64,000 bases of DNA, taken from the NCBI GenBank assembly GCA_949318235.1, contig OX439127.1, positions 5,327,932-5,391,931 of the forward strand, in the 5' to 3' direction. Under the pieces are notes generated by a model. That model did no database searches. It was not told the DNA's origin and saw only the letters and a program-made list of their open reading frames with translations. Below, one piece after another: positions 27,883 through 39,158 of the stretch (position 1 is the first letter of the stretch; each line of letters starts with the position of its first letter). Position numbers and translations under genes: made by a program. Origin of the DNA: Ecdyonurus torrentis. Its lineage: Eukaryota; Arthropoda; Insecta; Ephemeroptera; Heptageniidae.

Positions 27883-28335
27883 GCCTCTCTTGATCCTCTG
27901 GTACTTGAGTTGAGTGTATGTACTTACTTGAGGTACTTTAAAATAATTGTAAATGGTATATCGTCTCTATCGCGTCGCGTTATATTGGGTGGAGTTGTCA
28001 CGAGCTTGTCCAGCGTTCTATCTACGTACATAGGGGTTACTGTATCAGATGGAACTTTTGGCGTGCTCGTGATGGATTCACTTGGGGCAGTTTGGCGCGA
28101 TGATGACGATGTATAGAAAATGTTAAATATTTATAAATCTAAATTGTGGAATTTTATCTGATAATATCTCACATATAAGTCTATATAAAAAATGCTGTAT
28201 CAACTGCTATTTCCATGAAATAGCATGGTAAAATCATACTCCTATTTGTATTATATAAATTATATGTGTTTTTAATAAAGTATAAACAAATTAATAATCT
28301 TAATTAAAACTTTTTTAAATATAGTATTATACTTC
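26501..28335. other. Mostly AT-rich DNA with one GC-richer open stretch
   Basis: No gene recognised in 26,500-27,820. (CT)n at 27,848-27,878. At 27,920-28,110 base composition rises and the minus strand is open for about 60 codons, reading SSSSRQTAPSE, TPKVPSDTVTPMYV and TRRDRDDIPFT in order. That looks like ordinary protein but matches no family I recognise. It could be an exon or chance. Confidence 0.35.
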
Positions 28336-28650
28336 TAAAGGCGTAGAACACCTTGAACAAAAACACATGTCTAATATCCTAACATACCTAAATATCAACG
28401 TTGATTTGGCCGGAATCATTGATTTCTAATTTATTTTCCAATCACAAAATGACAGCTGCAGGTTTGTGAAATTACAACTCACCTGTTTCCGGTCACGTGG
28501 ACTTATAAGCTGTGACGTCACACACCCACAGCTGCCATTTTGTAAGGGAAAATAAATTAGAAACCAATAACTCCGGCCAAATTAACATTGATATTTAGGT
28601 ATGTTAGGATATTAGGCAAGTTTTTTGTTCAAGGTGTTCTACACCTTAAT
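28336..28650. mobile_element. Palindromic MITE, second copy of the 2.75 kb element
   Basis: AAAGGCGTAGAACACCTTG at the left and CAAGGTGTTCTACACCTTA at the right, with the same interior words (GGCCGGAATCATTGA, AAATTATTTTCC-type). It diverges from the first copy in the centre, and the flanking TTAA is no longer intact. Confidence 0.75.
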
Positions 28651-28906
28651 TGTTCCATTTTCTTATAAATTATGTACAAGTTAAATTAAATGTACTGTAA
28701 TTGCAATTACTCTGGTAAATTTTGCTGTCATGTCATTTTAATTTATTTTTTGTTTTTTTGTATTCGCAATTTAATTAAAAGCTTTTCTCTTAGCTACATT
28801 TTGGTCCACCTAATACACTATAATTTAAATTCAATCAAATATATAACATGCTTGACTCGACATTCTATTTATATACACGCAGCATGTATGAAAATCGGTT
28901 ATTTCT

Positions 28907-29010
28907 AGATGCATTTTTTAAGTTCATTGTTGCATTAATGACACTTAAGACTTTTAAACTCCTAAGATGCACTTAAAACTTCATTTCAAATAAAACTGAT
29001 AAAAAAAAGT

Positions 29011-29054
<44 letters not shown>

Positions 29055-29140
29055 AAATTAATGAAAATAAGGGCAATACGCTGATTTTTATTATTAATTC
29101 TTTGGCAAAAGAGGAGTTAAAAGTAACTAATTATTACTTA
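28907..29140 (+). repeat. Third copy of the segmental repeat, second piece
   Basis: Resembles 7,925-8,120: ATGCATTTTTTAAG, ACATTAATGACAC-type, TTTCAAATAAAACTGATAAA, ACGCTGATT and TTCTTTGGCAAAAG in order. About 2.4 kb of other DNA separates it from the first piece. Includes a poly-T run at 29,011-29,053. Confidence 0.65.
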
Positions 29141-29199
29141 TAGTGTGAATTTTGTTAGGATATTGAAACAAACCATATGTTGGTGAAACTTGGAAATAT

Positions 29200-29533
29200 T
29201 TAAAGGCATAGACAACATGAAAACATAAGTATTTACATCACAAAACACTTGATGAGACTTACATAAATAATATGAATTGGTCTCAAATCCCAACTGTAAC
29301 GCCGTAGCAGTGATCAGAAAATTTTGATTTATGCAACCCGCACAACATTTTTATACGAGTTTTTGCCTGTTTCTGACGTCATAAAAAGAAATATTCTTGC
29401 AAATTGCATACTTTACAGTTTTTTCACGCTCTCTTGTGCGGCTACATTTACAGTCTGGTAAAAATTATCATCACTTTTGTATATCCCATTTTGAGTTAAA
29501 GAACATGTTTTTTCATGTTTTCTATGCCTTTAA
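29200..29533. mobile_element. Palindromic MITE flanked by TTAA (AGGCATAGACAAC type)
   Basis: TTAA at 29,200-29,203 and 29,530-29,533. Termini AGGCATAGACAACATGAAAA and its complement. The interior matches decayed copies at 16,150-16,320 and 45,505-45,850. Non-coding. Confidence 0.7.
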
Positions 29534-31540
29534 GAGCAACGATCACATAATTTCTGAAAAGAACATCTCATCAGGAATCTAAATTAGTTTGATGTTGGTC
29601 ATTTGGTTGGTCAGACTATAATGTAATGGTGATGTATTTATTTATTTACTGGACGTTGGCAGTTTACAGTAACCTCAAATCAATATAATATGTTAAACAA
29701 TATGTAATAAAATGTCATTGTTAATATGTTATACACTGCATGCGTCTCTCTTCAGTCTCTATACTTCACAAGTGCGATGTTTTCTGATTTCAATTGTTTT
29801 TGTCATGTATTGAACGCGGAGCCAAATTATATTGTCTCTTTCTTTATTATTATTGCACATTTCACAAAATAAGAAGTATGACTTCCCGAGCTTTATTGGA
29901 GCTTATCTCATGCCTTAGTTACGTATACATGCAGTAGGGATTGCAGGAGTCTGCCATAATTAGGGGGTGCAAAATAGTATTTTTTTTTTCATCAAAATAG
30001 TCCCCAATTTTTAATAACAGTCTTAATAAAAATAGTCACAAAATATTGATTTTATTGTATTTATTTGTCTGTTTACTGAAGGAGCTTTTGTAAAAAACTG
30101 ACTAAAAAATAAAACAAAATTATATATATATTTTTTTTTTGTACGGACTTGGGCAGTAACGTCGTTACAAGTATATAACGAAACGACTTTGCGTAATTTC
30201 ACTACTTTTTGTTAAAAATGACGCAAAACGTCCATAATTTTTGGTAGCAGTAACGGTAACTCGTTTCTTTTTTAAATTCATTTTTGACATGTGATGAAAC
30301 AACTTAAAAAAAAAAAAAAAAAAAAAAGCTTTACAATCAATAAATATCATAAATTAATATGCTTTCGTCGATATAGTAATTCAATATTACACTGTTCTGA
30401 TTTTGATTTAAAAATGTTTATTTTTAATTTAACATTAAACAATAATAATGTGTTTTTTTTAAATATATTTGAAAAGAATTATATATTTTATAAGAAAATA
30501 TTAGAAGTAAATAAAGTAAAGTCACGCTAATTGTAACTTCACTACTCTTAAGATAAGATGTTTTTTTTTTTTCAAAAATTATGATAAGAAACGTAGTGAC
30601 ATTAATTTTTCTTGAAGTAGTGAGTAAAGAAATTATGATATAAAAAATCAGTAACGTGAGCAAGTCTGGTCTCGATGCTCTATTTTCTGGAAAAAAAATG
30701 CTTTAATAATTTTTCAATATCGGTCTTGATGTTTCATTGCCTTCAAAAACATCTGCAAAGACACTATAATAACATATGACTTTAATTTCGTTATTTTTTT
30801 ATTATAAATATCCAAAAAATCGAAGAAACAAAAATATTCGTGATTTTTTTTTTTAGAGTCACGTGTTTAATTCAATACTTTTAATGTCAGAATATTGCCA
30901 TTATCATAATACAATACTGAGTATGATATTTAGAAAAGAAGTTTTTTTCTTACATCAATTTGATACTTCTGATGATATAGAATGAAATTAACAATACAGT
31001 TTTTTTTTAATACTGTAAGAATTAGAATCGTTGCTATTTAGAAGCAAAACGTGAGAATTATTAGAGTTAATTTGTATGGTTCATATTTCTATAGACAATG
31101 TTCTGAGTTTATTTTATATCAAATTTAATAATTGGACAATATTTGAGAGGTTATTTTATACTTTTTAATTTTTATTATCATTATTTTATCATCTTTGCAG
31201 CTTCCACATTTTTTTTTTTGTACTGATGGAGATGTTTCCATGAATGTAATATGGGAAACACGAGCATGTTAAAATATTTTCCAATTTTAAAATGACTAAT
31301 AAATATATGACCGGGCATGCATCAAAAAAAGAGGACAGCGTAAATATAATTGTGTTTTAGTAAATTTGTAAGGGACCATTTGTATTGAAAGGGAGATCGA
31401 GAATATATTTTTAAAAAATTATACATTTTTAGTTGACAAAAGATACTTTTTCAACTTTATTTAATTAAAAAATGCAATAAAATACATTTTCTAAATAGCG
31501 TGTGCGCGGGATATCAATTTTTCTTTCGTAATTTAAAAAG
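29534..31540. other. AT-rich intergenic DNA, no gene seen
   Basis: No protein-like frame. Several homopolymer runs, for example poly-A at 30,306-30,327. Nothing recognised. Confidence 0.4.
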
Positions 31541-31544
31541 GGCC

Positions 31545-31613
31545 CAACCACATGGTTCGGGAGGGCCCACCCGGCGATCGCCAGTTTTACCATATATGGT
31601 CAGTCCGGCCCTG
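31545..31613. mobile_element. Right terminus of a hAT-like element
   Basis: GGGCCC-rich block ending CAGTCCGGCCCTG, which on the minus strand is CAGGGCCGGACTG, a common hAT-type terminus related to those at 59,421 and 63,657. The left end was not found. Confidence 0.5.
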
Positions 31614-31766
31614 AATAATAATAAGATAAATGTATGAATTATAATGTATCATTATTGCAATTTTGAGTATCAAACCCAAGACTGAAAAATTGCTCTTGGC
31701 TAGATGTTATTGTAGCGTCCATATTACACTGGTATATAGGTAATTATACCGCACAACATGCGTACG

Positions 31767-31803
31767 TATAGGGTGTATCCGCATGACGTCATATTTAATA
31801 ATA
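31767..31803 (+). mobile_element. TATAGGG-family MITE, left piece, split by a retrotransposon
   Basis: TATAGGGTGTATCCGCATGA then CGTCATATTTAAT, after which sequence unrelated to the MITE begins. The MITE resumes at about 33,660 with ATTTAATGCGCTTCC. ATTTAAT is present at both edges, as expected for a target-site duplication. Confidence 0.7.
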
Positions 31804-31849
31804 TCTATCTGGTTATCTATCTGGCTATCTGGTTCAGAGAAATCCCCGA

Positions 31850-33351
31850 TTGTTGATCTCGCATCTTTTCTACATGGATGACCTGAAGATGTATGCATCG
31901 AGCCCTGCAATGTTGCAGAGTATGTTTGAGCTTGTTAAGAGTTTCAGCGATGCCATCTGTATGGAATTTGGTCTGGACAAGTGTGCTGTGGTGCATGCAA
32001 AGAAGGGTGAGGTCCAAGAGCCTGAGGGAGGTCTTCAGCTTATGGGGGGTATGAGTATTCAAGACTTAGGCGTTGAAGATAGTTATAAGTACTTAGGACT
32101 TCAGCAGCTTCTAGGTATTGGTGATGTGGAGGTTAGGAAGCAAGTCGAGAAGAAAGTACTGTCCAGAGTGTTAAAGATCTGCCGATCCATGTTGAGCTCA
32201 AGGAACAAGATAACGGCTATCAACTCTTGGGCGGTTCCGGTTGCAACGTACACGTTTGGAGTTATCAAGTGGTCTGACACGTCATTGCAAGCATTTGACA
32301 GGAAGATTCGCACAACGCTCACCAAACACAGAATTCATCACCCTCGCAGTTCCACCGAGAGGCTTTATTTGTCTCGGTGTTCAGGTGGTAGGGGACTGCT
32401 GAGTGTGGAGGTGATGTGTCGCTCTAAAAGGAGAAGAAGCTGAGGCAATATTTTGTGTCACGTGAGAGTGAGATGCATAGAGCTGTCTGTGAGCAGGATC
32501 GTGGGTACACACCGCTTCAGTTGCAAGAAGAGAATGTGGAATTCAGCGTCAAGATGCCTGCTGAGAGAATGGAAGTGTGGAAATCCAAGCCTCTTCATGG
32601 GAGGTTTGTTGCTGCTTTAACAAGTGAGCACATCGACGTTAAGTCCTCGACGGAGTGGATCAGAACGGCGGGTCTCTTTGCTGAGACTGAGGGGTTCTTG
32701 TTTGCCATTCAGGACCAGGTGGTGCGCACAAAAAATTATGAGCGGTATATTCTTAAAGCTAGAATCGATGATCGTTGCCGTCTCTGCAAGACTACAAGTG
32801 AGTCTATCCAGCATATTACAGGTGGATGCCCTGTACTTGCGCCCAAGGAGTACTTGGAGCGGCACAATGCAGTGGCTAAGGTGTTGCACCAAGCGCTGGC
32901 CAAGAGATTCGGTCTTGTGGAGAAGGAGCTTCCATATTACAACTGCAAGCCCGAGCAAGTGCTGCGTAACCAGGACGCTAAGTTATTGTGGGACTCCGTT
33001 ATTGTAACAGACAGAGCAGTAGAGGCAAACAGGCCAGATTTGGTTTTGTTTGACAGACAAGCTCAAACAGCGATAATCATTGATGTTGCTGTTCCTCTGG
33101 ACAATCATGTAGTTACCACAGTTGCTGAGAAGAAGAGGAAGTATCAGCCCCTGTCCATTGAGTTGAAGGACATGTATCGGCTGAGAAGTGTTGAAATTGT
33201 CCCTGTTGTGGTTTCTGTGAATGGTCTGGTTAGCAAAGATTGGTTAAAAGCAAGAGAAAAGTTAAACCTTGAGCACAGGCATTTACGTGTCATGCAGAAA
33301 GCTGCAGTTCTTGGCACAGCTAACATCGTGCGCAAAGTGCTTAGTTTGTGA
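31850..33351 (+). pseudogene. 5'-truncated non-LTR retrotransposon ORF (RT C-terminus + restriction-like endonuclease)
   Basis: Two overlapping-frame segments form one broken ORF. The first (31,850 to about 32,420) begins just before the reverse-transcriptase catalytic motif FYMDDLKMYA and continues through the thumb-like region (INSWAVPVATYTFG). The frame then shifts by one near 32,415-32,430 and resumes as KEKKLRQYF. The second segment (to the stop at 33,349-33,351) carries a CxxC-x8-H-x4-C zinc knuckle (C108, C111, H120, C125 of that frame) and a PD-(D/E)xK endonuclease core with RPDLV and IIDVAVPLD. This order, RT then zinc knuckle then restriction-like endonuclease, is that of the R2/R4/NeSL/CRE-type elements, which nick DNA and reverse-transcribe in place. 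The RT palm N-terminus and everything upstream are missing, so the copy is dead on arrival. Base use is GC-richer than the surroundings, as expected for a recently inserted coding element. Confidence 0.88.
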
Positions 33352-33659
33352 CCCCTCTATATACCACCTGTAGTTTCTAACATAGTTGGTACTGGATTAT
33401 TCTCGCTTTCACCTTGAATCAAGTAGGATTCCGGTGTTAGTGTTACAGAGGAAGAAAGACAAGAACACTATAATAATAATGATTTTATTGAGCAAATAAA
33501 TACAATACAATATTGCACATAGTCAAAAGAGAATGCTCAACAGGAGATCAAAAAAGGCAAAGCCCATACAAAATTTGATATCCAAAATAAGAGAAAAGTA
33601 AAGGAGATACATGATATTAGACAAAGATAAAAACTAGATGCTAGTTTTAAATTTAGATG
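33352..33659 (+). mobile_element. Retrotransposon 3' region plus a second retroelement tail
   Basis: After the ORF stop, about 110 bases of 3' UTR-like sequence. From about 33,465 a (TAA)n run and TGATTTTATTGAGC resemble the 3' end of another non-LTR element on the minus strand; compare (TAA)n followed by ACTTTATTTAAGG at 62,205-62,240. The block ends at the duplicated ATTTAAT. Confidence 0.5.
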
Positions 33660-33937
33660 CAGATAAATTTAATGCGCTTCCACGCCATACTGGATCAATG
33701 AATAACTTTGCTCAACATAGGACAAACTTCATTTTTGGCTATTTTCTTTGGGAAATTGGTAATTTTTGTGTTATTACGATTTTTCTCATCACACTTGTAA
33801 TATTATTTTGTTTCATTGCTCTCAAAAATATTGCTTAGTATTTTTAAATTGACAAAATGTGTCATTTTCCTATGTGACCCATGTTATTGCATGATCCAAC
33901 ATGGCATCAACTTTTACATGAATGCATATACTCTATA
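33660..33937 (+). mobile_element. TATAGGG-family MITE, right piece
   Basis: Continues the MITE begun at 31,767: GCCATACTGGATCAATG, TTTGCTCAACATAGGAC, then CCAACATGGCATCAAC and TACATGAATGCATA to the degraded right terminus. Confidence 0.75.
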
Positions 33938-34740
33938 CAAAATATATACGATGAGAACAAATTTAATAACGTCATCATTTATGTGAGATAGCTTGCCAGA
34001 GTGACGCTGCCTACATGAAATTCAGGTGTACAAAACCATATTTTTCATTTAACATAATATTTAAAATGCAATAAATTATATTATGTATTTATATTCAATG
34101 ATGATATTAATTTTTATATGGGAATGCAGAAATGGTCTCTGAACAAAAATGCCCCGAGTTCTGTATTCCACTTTTATATGCACTTGCTTATACAGAATAT
34201 GCTTTTACAATATTTCAGAGTATCTATTATAAATAATACGAAATACTACAATACTGGAGATAATCGGTTTAAATAATCATTAAAAAATTTCTATGGCTTA
34301 AAACACGTAAAAATGTCTGGTATTTCTCATTTAAATTTCTCCGGAATCGGTGTAGATAGCTTTCTTAAAAATCAGCAAGTACGCCATGTTTTTCCTCCTG
34401 AGCGTATTATTATAAAGCTAAATTGGGGGACCCTAAGCTTTCCCCGCACGATAAGCTACATTTCCCTAATTGATAAAATGTTTGATCTCTATATTGTGAT
34501 TATAGCTGTACTGCCATGAGATTTTGTATACATTGCGTGGTATATACATGCACGTAAGAAAATATGCAATCTTATAAAATAAATTACTGTTGCTGAATAT
34601 TAGCTACCACAATCATTACGTATTTATTTTCGTCCGTGTATGTTGGGACCTAATCAATTCAAATGCTTTATTCACAAATAAAGCAAATGCAATTAACACG
34701 GAAACATATAAGCATTCAACAATTGCTGTATTGTATATAG
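33938..34740. other. AT-rich DNA, no gene seen
   Basis: A fragment near 34,418-34,470 (GGGGACCCTAAGCTTTCCCC) matches in inverted form a repeat near 13,360-13,410. Otherwise nothing recognised. Confidence 0.4.
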
Positions 34741-35180
34741 GCCAGTGTATGCGGATGACGTCATATTTAATACGCTTTGATGCCATACTGGAGTAATAAA
34801 TAACATTGCTCAGCATAGGAAAAACTTCGTTTTTGTTTTTTTGAGAAATCGGTTAATTCTGTGTTATTGCTATTTTTCTCATACTTGATAGACATAACAA
34901 ATAGAGCCAGAGGAGGAGAGCAAACACACGCATATACATATTTACAATATATACTTACGTCTATACTGCTTTACATAGAGTGTACGCGTATGACGTCATA
35001 TTTATTGCGCTTTGGACGTCATATACTGGAGTAATATATAACATTGCTCCGTATAGGACAAACTTCGTTTTTGGGCTGTTTATTTCTTGGTTAATTTATT
35101 GTGAATTTTTACTATATACTTTTCTCACATACTTGACATTTAATTCAACTTGTAAACAGCATCAATGTTCTCAAAAATAA
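34741..35180 (+). mobile_element. Two partial TATAGGG-family MITEs in a row
   Basis: One starts at about 34,741 (GTGTATGCGGATGACGTCAT) and runs to about 34,885. The next starts at about 34,978 (GTGTACGCGTATGACGTCAT). Both carry the CATACTGGAG and AACATTGCTC core. The second is cut by another repeat at about 35,200 and its 3' end reappears at 35,690-35,770. Confidence 0.65.
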
Positions 35181-35389
35181 CTTTAATCTACAATTATGAC
35201 TGAAACAAATTAATACTGTGAGTATGTTAGTTATTTTTTTTCACTTATAATATATATTACAAATTTGAATATAAATATTTATGTTAATGTTTGATTAAGG
35301 CGGGAAATACGGTTGCGGAATTTGACTAAATAATTGTAAAGAAAGAAAAATCTGAAATTTTGTACAATAATACATTAGGATAAGACATC

Positions 35390-35685
35390 TTCAAAAATGT
35401 AAAAAAATTGGGCGGCCACCATGCTAGAATTTAAATTATGATTTTTTAAAAGTGTAATTAATTCCATAAGAGTCCATGTTAATTTCAATAATTACTTTTC
35501 TCTCCTCTATATATGATGGTCACGGGTTCTGAAAATTTTATCATAGGTAGCTGTTACTGTTAGGTGTTAACTTTCAAATGTCATCATAAAGTTTTGAAGT
35601 TTTCGCCTAAAATTTTGAGATAAAATCCATCTGAATACAACCCCCTTAAGAATTATAACAATAAAAATTTTGCTTACGGTATTTT
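35390..35685 (+). repeat. Dispersed repeat (family of 42.3-43.4 kb), inserted in a MITE
   Basis: Ordered matches to 42,340-42,640: TCTTCAAAAA, GCCCATGTTAATTT-type, TTCTGAAAATTTTATCATA, AACTTTCAAATGTCATCATAA and CATCTGAATACAA. It sits between the 5' and 3' parts of the TATAGGG-family MITE. Confidence 0.65.
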
Positions 35686-35689
35686 TAAA

Positions 35690-36090
35690 CTTGCAAAATA
35701 AGTCATTTTCCAAAATGGAGTGATCCAATATGGCGTTGACTTTATTGTGAATAAAAAACCCCGATATAATATACAAGTACAAAAATAAATAAGTGCGATT
35801 TATAGTTATGGTATAGCTCAAATGCAATGCACAAGAATTATTTATGTTAGTGTGTGTACTACATAACATAATAATTAAAAGGTTCAGCATAATTACTTAT
35901 ATATACAAAATAACAACATTTGTGTTTGTGCTCTATAGGGTCTATGCATTCATGTTAAAGTCGACGCCATGTTGGATCACTAAATACCATGGGCTGTATA
36001 GAAAATGGACTCATTTTAGCAGTTTAAAACCACTAAACAATATTTTTGTGAGCATTAAATTGATACTGCTATAACAGGTTGAAATAGTAT
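35690..36090. mobile_element. TATAGGG-family MITE fragments
   Basis: The 3' end of the split MITE at 35,690-35,770 (GATCCAATATGGCGTTGAC), then an inverted copy at 35,933-36,090 starting TATAGGGTCTATGCATTCAT with GACGCCATGTTGGATCAC. Confidence 0.65.
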
Positions 36091-36930
36091 CAACTAATAA
36101 TCTAATGACGTGTCCTTGATTATGTGAACTTTATTGTTTTTATGGCAGAGGAAATTTAATTAATAGATATTTTGAAATTTTATAAGCATTTTTATAAAAA
36201 GCGCGGTGATAACTTATAATTTAATAACTCTATTTATAATATAATATGTTATAGTTATAATATTTATGTTAAAAAAAATAATAAAAAAACACTAAAGATT
36301 TATTGATTTTATTAAATTCTATTATAATTTTTAAGTGGTGTAGGAATATTAATTATTAAAAAAAGTGGCAAAGTTGCAGGGACAATATTTCCATAAAAAC
36401 AAAAATAAAACCTTCACCAAATCGATCACGTGACTATCTTAAAAAAAAAATCGAACCTGTGACGGGCAAATTGCCCCCCCCCCTCCCCCGTGTTAATAAG
36501 CTTTCCTAGGATTTGGGTAGTTAAAAAAGTACCCTGTCAGGAGATTATTCGTACCTTTTTTAGAAAAAAAAATATTATTATTATTATTATTTTTTTATAA
36601 TTTTGATGTTATTTTCAGATATTAAATAATTTGCATACAATATAATTTGCATACTTTTCTATTTGTCATCTGATGTTTTCTACGTCATAAAACAATAATA
36701 CTGTAGCGAAATATCGAATTTTATTTCTTTGAAACATGATAATGTGTTCAATACTTGCTATCACACGAGCTTTGAACGATGCGCACGAGCTTGCTTTACA
36801 AAAACTTTCAAACTTTTATTTACGCGCGCTAAATCAAATGAATAACGCATTCCAGCCTGATTCCAGCTGATACAGCTGATAAATGTAAACATAAACAAAC
36901 AAAAGGTATTTTTAAATAAACGTCTTTTAG
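36091..36930. other. AT-rich DNA, no gene seen
   Basis: No protein-like frame. A poly-C patch at 36,474-36,488. Nothing recognised. Confidence 0.4.
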
Positions 36931-36934
36931 AGCT

Positions 36935-37102
36935 TTTGGCACTAAACTACAAGTGTGTGCATTTGTCAGTCCTTCCAGACTTTAGAGACACAAGCAATGA
37001 ATAGTTCCTGATTATTCATTCATAGTTTCTCCAAGTCTGTAAAAACGGACAAAGGCACACACTTCATTTCTCTTGTAGTTTACTTCCAAAAGCTCTCCAA
37101 TA
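36935..37102. mobile_element. Imperfect palindromic repeat with family members at 55.96 and 60.23 kb
   Basis: GAGCTTTTGG, AAACTACAAG and GTGTGTGCATTTGTC on the left mirror GACAAAGGCACACAC, CTTGTAGTTT and CCAAAAGCTC on the right. The downstream CTAGCAAGATTTGTCACC and CACTATGGTAA words (37,127-37,190) recur at 56,155-56,205 and 60,312-60,365. Confidence 0.6.
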
Positions 37103-37244
37103 TGTCAGTTTTTTTTATCTGCGTGCTAGCAAGATTTGTCACCAAACTATAGGACTATCTTCACTATGGTAAAACCAGTTTAAGGTTTTGTTCTTGCTTT
37201 CAATGATGGTTTATTTTTCCTTAAAATAATATCAAAATTTACAA

Positions 37245-37455
37245 ATTGATATTGATTGATGTTAGCAGCTACAGTAGCCAGTTCAATGTAATCAGCTCTT
37301 AACCAGGATTACATTGAACTGGCTACTAAAGCTGCTAACTTGTATACAAATCAATATTGATTCAGTAGCCAGTGCAATGTAATCAGCTCGTCACCAGGAT
37401 TACATTGTACTGGACACTGAAGCTGCTAACTTGTACACAAATCAATATTGATTGA
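37245..37455. repeat. Compound palindrome / duplicated hairpin
   Basis: GTAGCCAGTTCAATGTAATC followed by GATTACATTGAACTGGCTAC forms one hairpin. A second, similar hairpin (GTAGCCAGTGCAATGTAATC with its complement) follows. The outer edges are ATTGATATTGATTGATGTTA-type words on both sides. Confidence 0.75.
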
Positions 37456-37542
37456 TGTTTATTTGATTGTTGTAACCACCGTTACCACCTTGAAATCTGG
37501 TCTGCAGTAATGAACGTATTTTTAGAGTGCTTAATAGTTTTT

Positions 37543-37857
37543 TGATTAAAAATTATCATGTTTTAATGTGGGCCAGTACAAATGAAGTGATTTCCAAGGT
37601 GTAACTGGACTATAATCTGTTGTTAGAGAGGTGCTGCTGCAATCAAGGCCACTTCCCCACATTCCTGATTTGGGAGTCTCGGGGGGTGAGAGTGATCTCA
37701 ACGGGGGGATGTTGGGAGAAGGACTATACCCTTGCTCGAAGACACCACACGCTGGACATTCAGGAGAACCTACTGGCACAAGAAGAAGATGACCTGCAAC
37801 TTTTCGTCGCACTTTAGGACTTCCAAGTGGAGGGGAAACCCGCTCACTCGGTCTTAA
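37543..37857 (-). CDS. Possible exon of an unrecognised Ser/Pro-rich protein
   Basis: Open for about 104 codons to a stop, GC-richer than its surroundings, with many SP dipeptides (RVSPPLGSPKV, GYSPSPNIPPLRSLSPP, TDYSPVTPW) as in disordered regulatory proteins phosphorylated by proline-directed kinases. The frame opens at a TTG rather than an ATG, so it would be an internal or terminal exon, possibly preceded by an acceptor TTTGTTAAG. The plus strand ends here in a strong donor (AAAG|GTAATG), so a plus-strand exon is a competing reading. No family recognised. Confidence 0.3.
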
Positions 37858-38204
37858 CAAAGGTAATGTATCACATTACGACAAGTAATTGATGTTTACT
37901 CTCATTATAATGTCTGTGACAAACATGTATAATTATTCATTTAAATTTGTGAGCATTTACAACAAAATTTTAACAAAGAAAAAGCTCCTTTATCTGTTTT
38001 AACAAAGAGGCTGACCGACTTGAACCGTTAAATAAATTTTTAAAACAGGAACACTTTTTACACAATAATTCTTTGTACCTGCATTCTTTATTACCAGCAA
38101 AACAAACACTTTAATTTTGAATAACATTGATAAATTTAAAATATGCTGTTTTTTTGTTTTTGTTTTTGTTTTTGTTTTTTTTCCCCGAAAAAAGTTTTAA
38201 TATT

Positions 38205-38505
38205 GACTGCTTATGTTTACTCAAAATGCGGAAAAGGAAGTGGCGGAAGAGGAAACCACGTGATGGTAAAAGTGGGAGGTAGCTCAGGCCTAAATGCTGT
38301 TCGTAAACCCTGTTCTCTTGCACCAAAAAATGCGCATTCCATTTGATTAACCATAGCTGATCGTCATTTAAGGAGCAGAGAACAGGGTTTACGAACAACA
38401 TTCTAGCTTGCTGCTGGCACCAACTTTTCTCCCACTTTTACTGTCACGTGGTTTCCTCTTCCAGCACTTCCTTTTCTGCAATTTGAGTAAACATAAACAG
38501 TCATT
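38205..38505. mobile_element. Palindromic MITE (GTTTACTCAAAATGCGG type) with a second MITE nested at its centre
   Basis: TTTACTCAAAATGCGGAAAA, GGAAGTG and AACCACGTGATGG on the left mirror the right-hand GTCACGTGGTT, CACTTCC and TTTGAGTAAAC. At the centre, a 110 bp element is inserted. The copy at 44.28-44.46 kb lacks that insertion and shows the empty site. Confidence 0.85.
38293..38402. mobile_element. 110 bp MITE (AATGCTGTTCGTAAACC type), copy 1, filled site
   Basis: Termini AATGCTGTTCGTAAACCC and complement GGGTTTACGAACAACATT, with a 3 bp target duplication CTA on each side (38,290-38,292, 38,403-38,405). A 3 bp duplication fits the PIF/Harbinger superfamily. Other copies at 42,140 and 59,094. 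Confidence 0.8.
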
Positions 38506-38860
38506 ATTTTTTATTTTAAAAAGTTTCTAATTTGACTAAAAATTTGCCGCTAAAATTTTAATTTCCACATTTCCATGCCATCTTTAAAGTAAAATAACTT
38601 AAATATTTGATCGTGTTTTCACATGTTTGACGTAACTAAACTTTTAAGGGTACCATTTCTTCTTTACTTTGTATTAATATTATAAATAGCGACCGTCTAG
38701 TTTGCAAGATATCACTCGGTCAACTACGTAACTTAAAACAATTACACAGATGCAAAAGTAAAAGCTCATTTATGTATGTACGTAAAAAAGAAAATAAACA
38801 AATTTTGCGTTACACGTCTACAAGATCTAACATTTTGTATGTAGTTACTGCTGATGCTAT

Positions 38861-39023
38861 TGACTGATAAAGGAACAACTGTTTTGAAGCCGACTATAAG
38901 CAATTTTGCTCATATCCGCTTCCGTTTCGACTTACTGCGCATGCGTAGTAAGGAGAAACGGAAGCGGATGTGACCGAAATCGCTTATAGTCGGCCTCAAA
39001 ACCATTGTTCCTTTATCAGTCAA
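38861..39023. mobile_element. Palindromic MITE (TGACTGATAAAGGAACAA type), copy 1
   Basis: TGACTGATAAAGGAACAACT on the left mirrors TTGTTCCTTTATCAGTCA on the right. The interior has CATATCCGCTTCCGTTTC mirrored by GAAACGGAAGCGGATGTG around ATGCGCAT-like words. A second copy is at 56,331-56,493. Confidence 0.8.
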
Positions 39024-39158
39024 TGTAGTAAAATAAAGTAACCTCGCAGTGAAAATTGACCTTTTCATTGGTGAAAAGTGACTCTGTTGTACAGCATAAT
39101 TGATACACCATATAATTAACTCTGCTGTCTCTTCTTTGAATGCATTCTATTTTATCTC

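Larger units (their letters stand above)
38080..38760 (+). repeat. Dispersed repeat, copy 2 (partner at 1.46-1.80 kb), interrupted by a MITE
   Basis: Matches to 1,455-1,800 on both sides of the palindromic element at 38,205-38,505: TTCTTTATTACCAGC before it; TTTGCCGCTAAAATTT, TTTCACATGTTTGACGTAAC and CGACCG after it. Confidence 0.65.

Noticed and set aside
32617..33335. Additional frames inside the retrotransposon on both strands
   Set aside because: Shadows of the RT/endonuclease frame, without any of its motifs.
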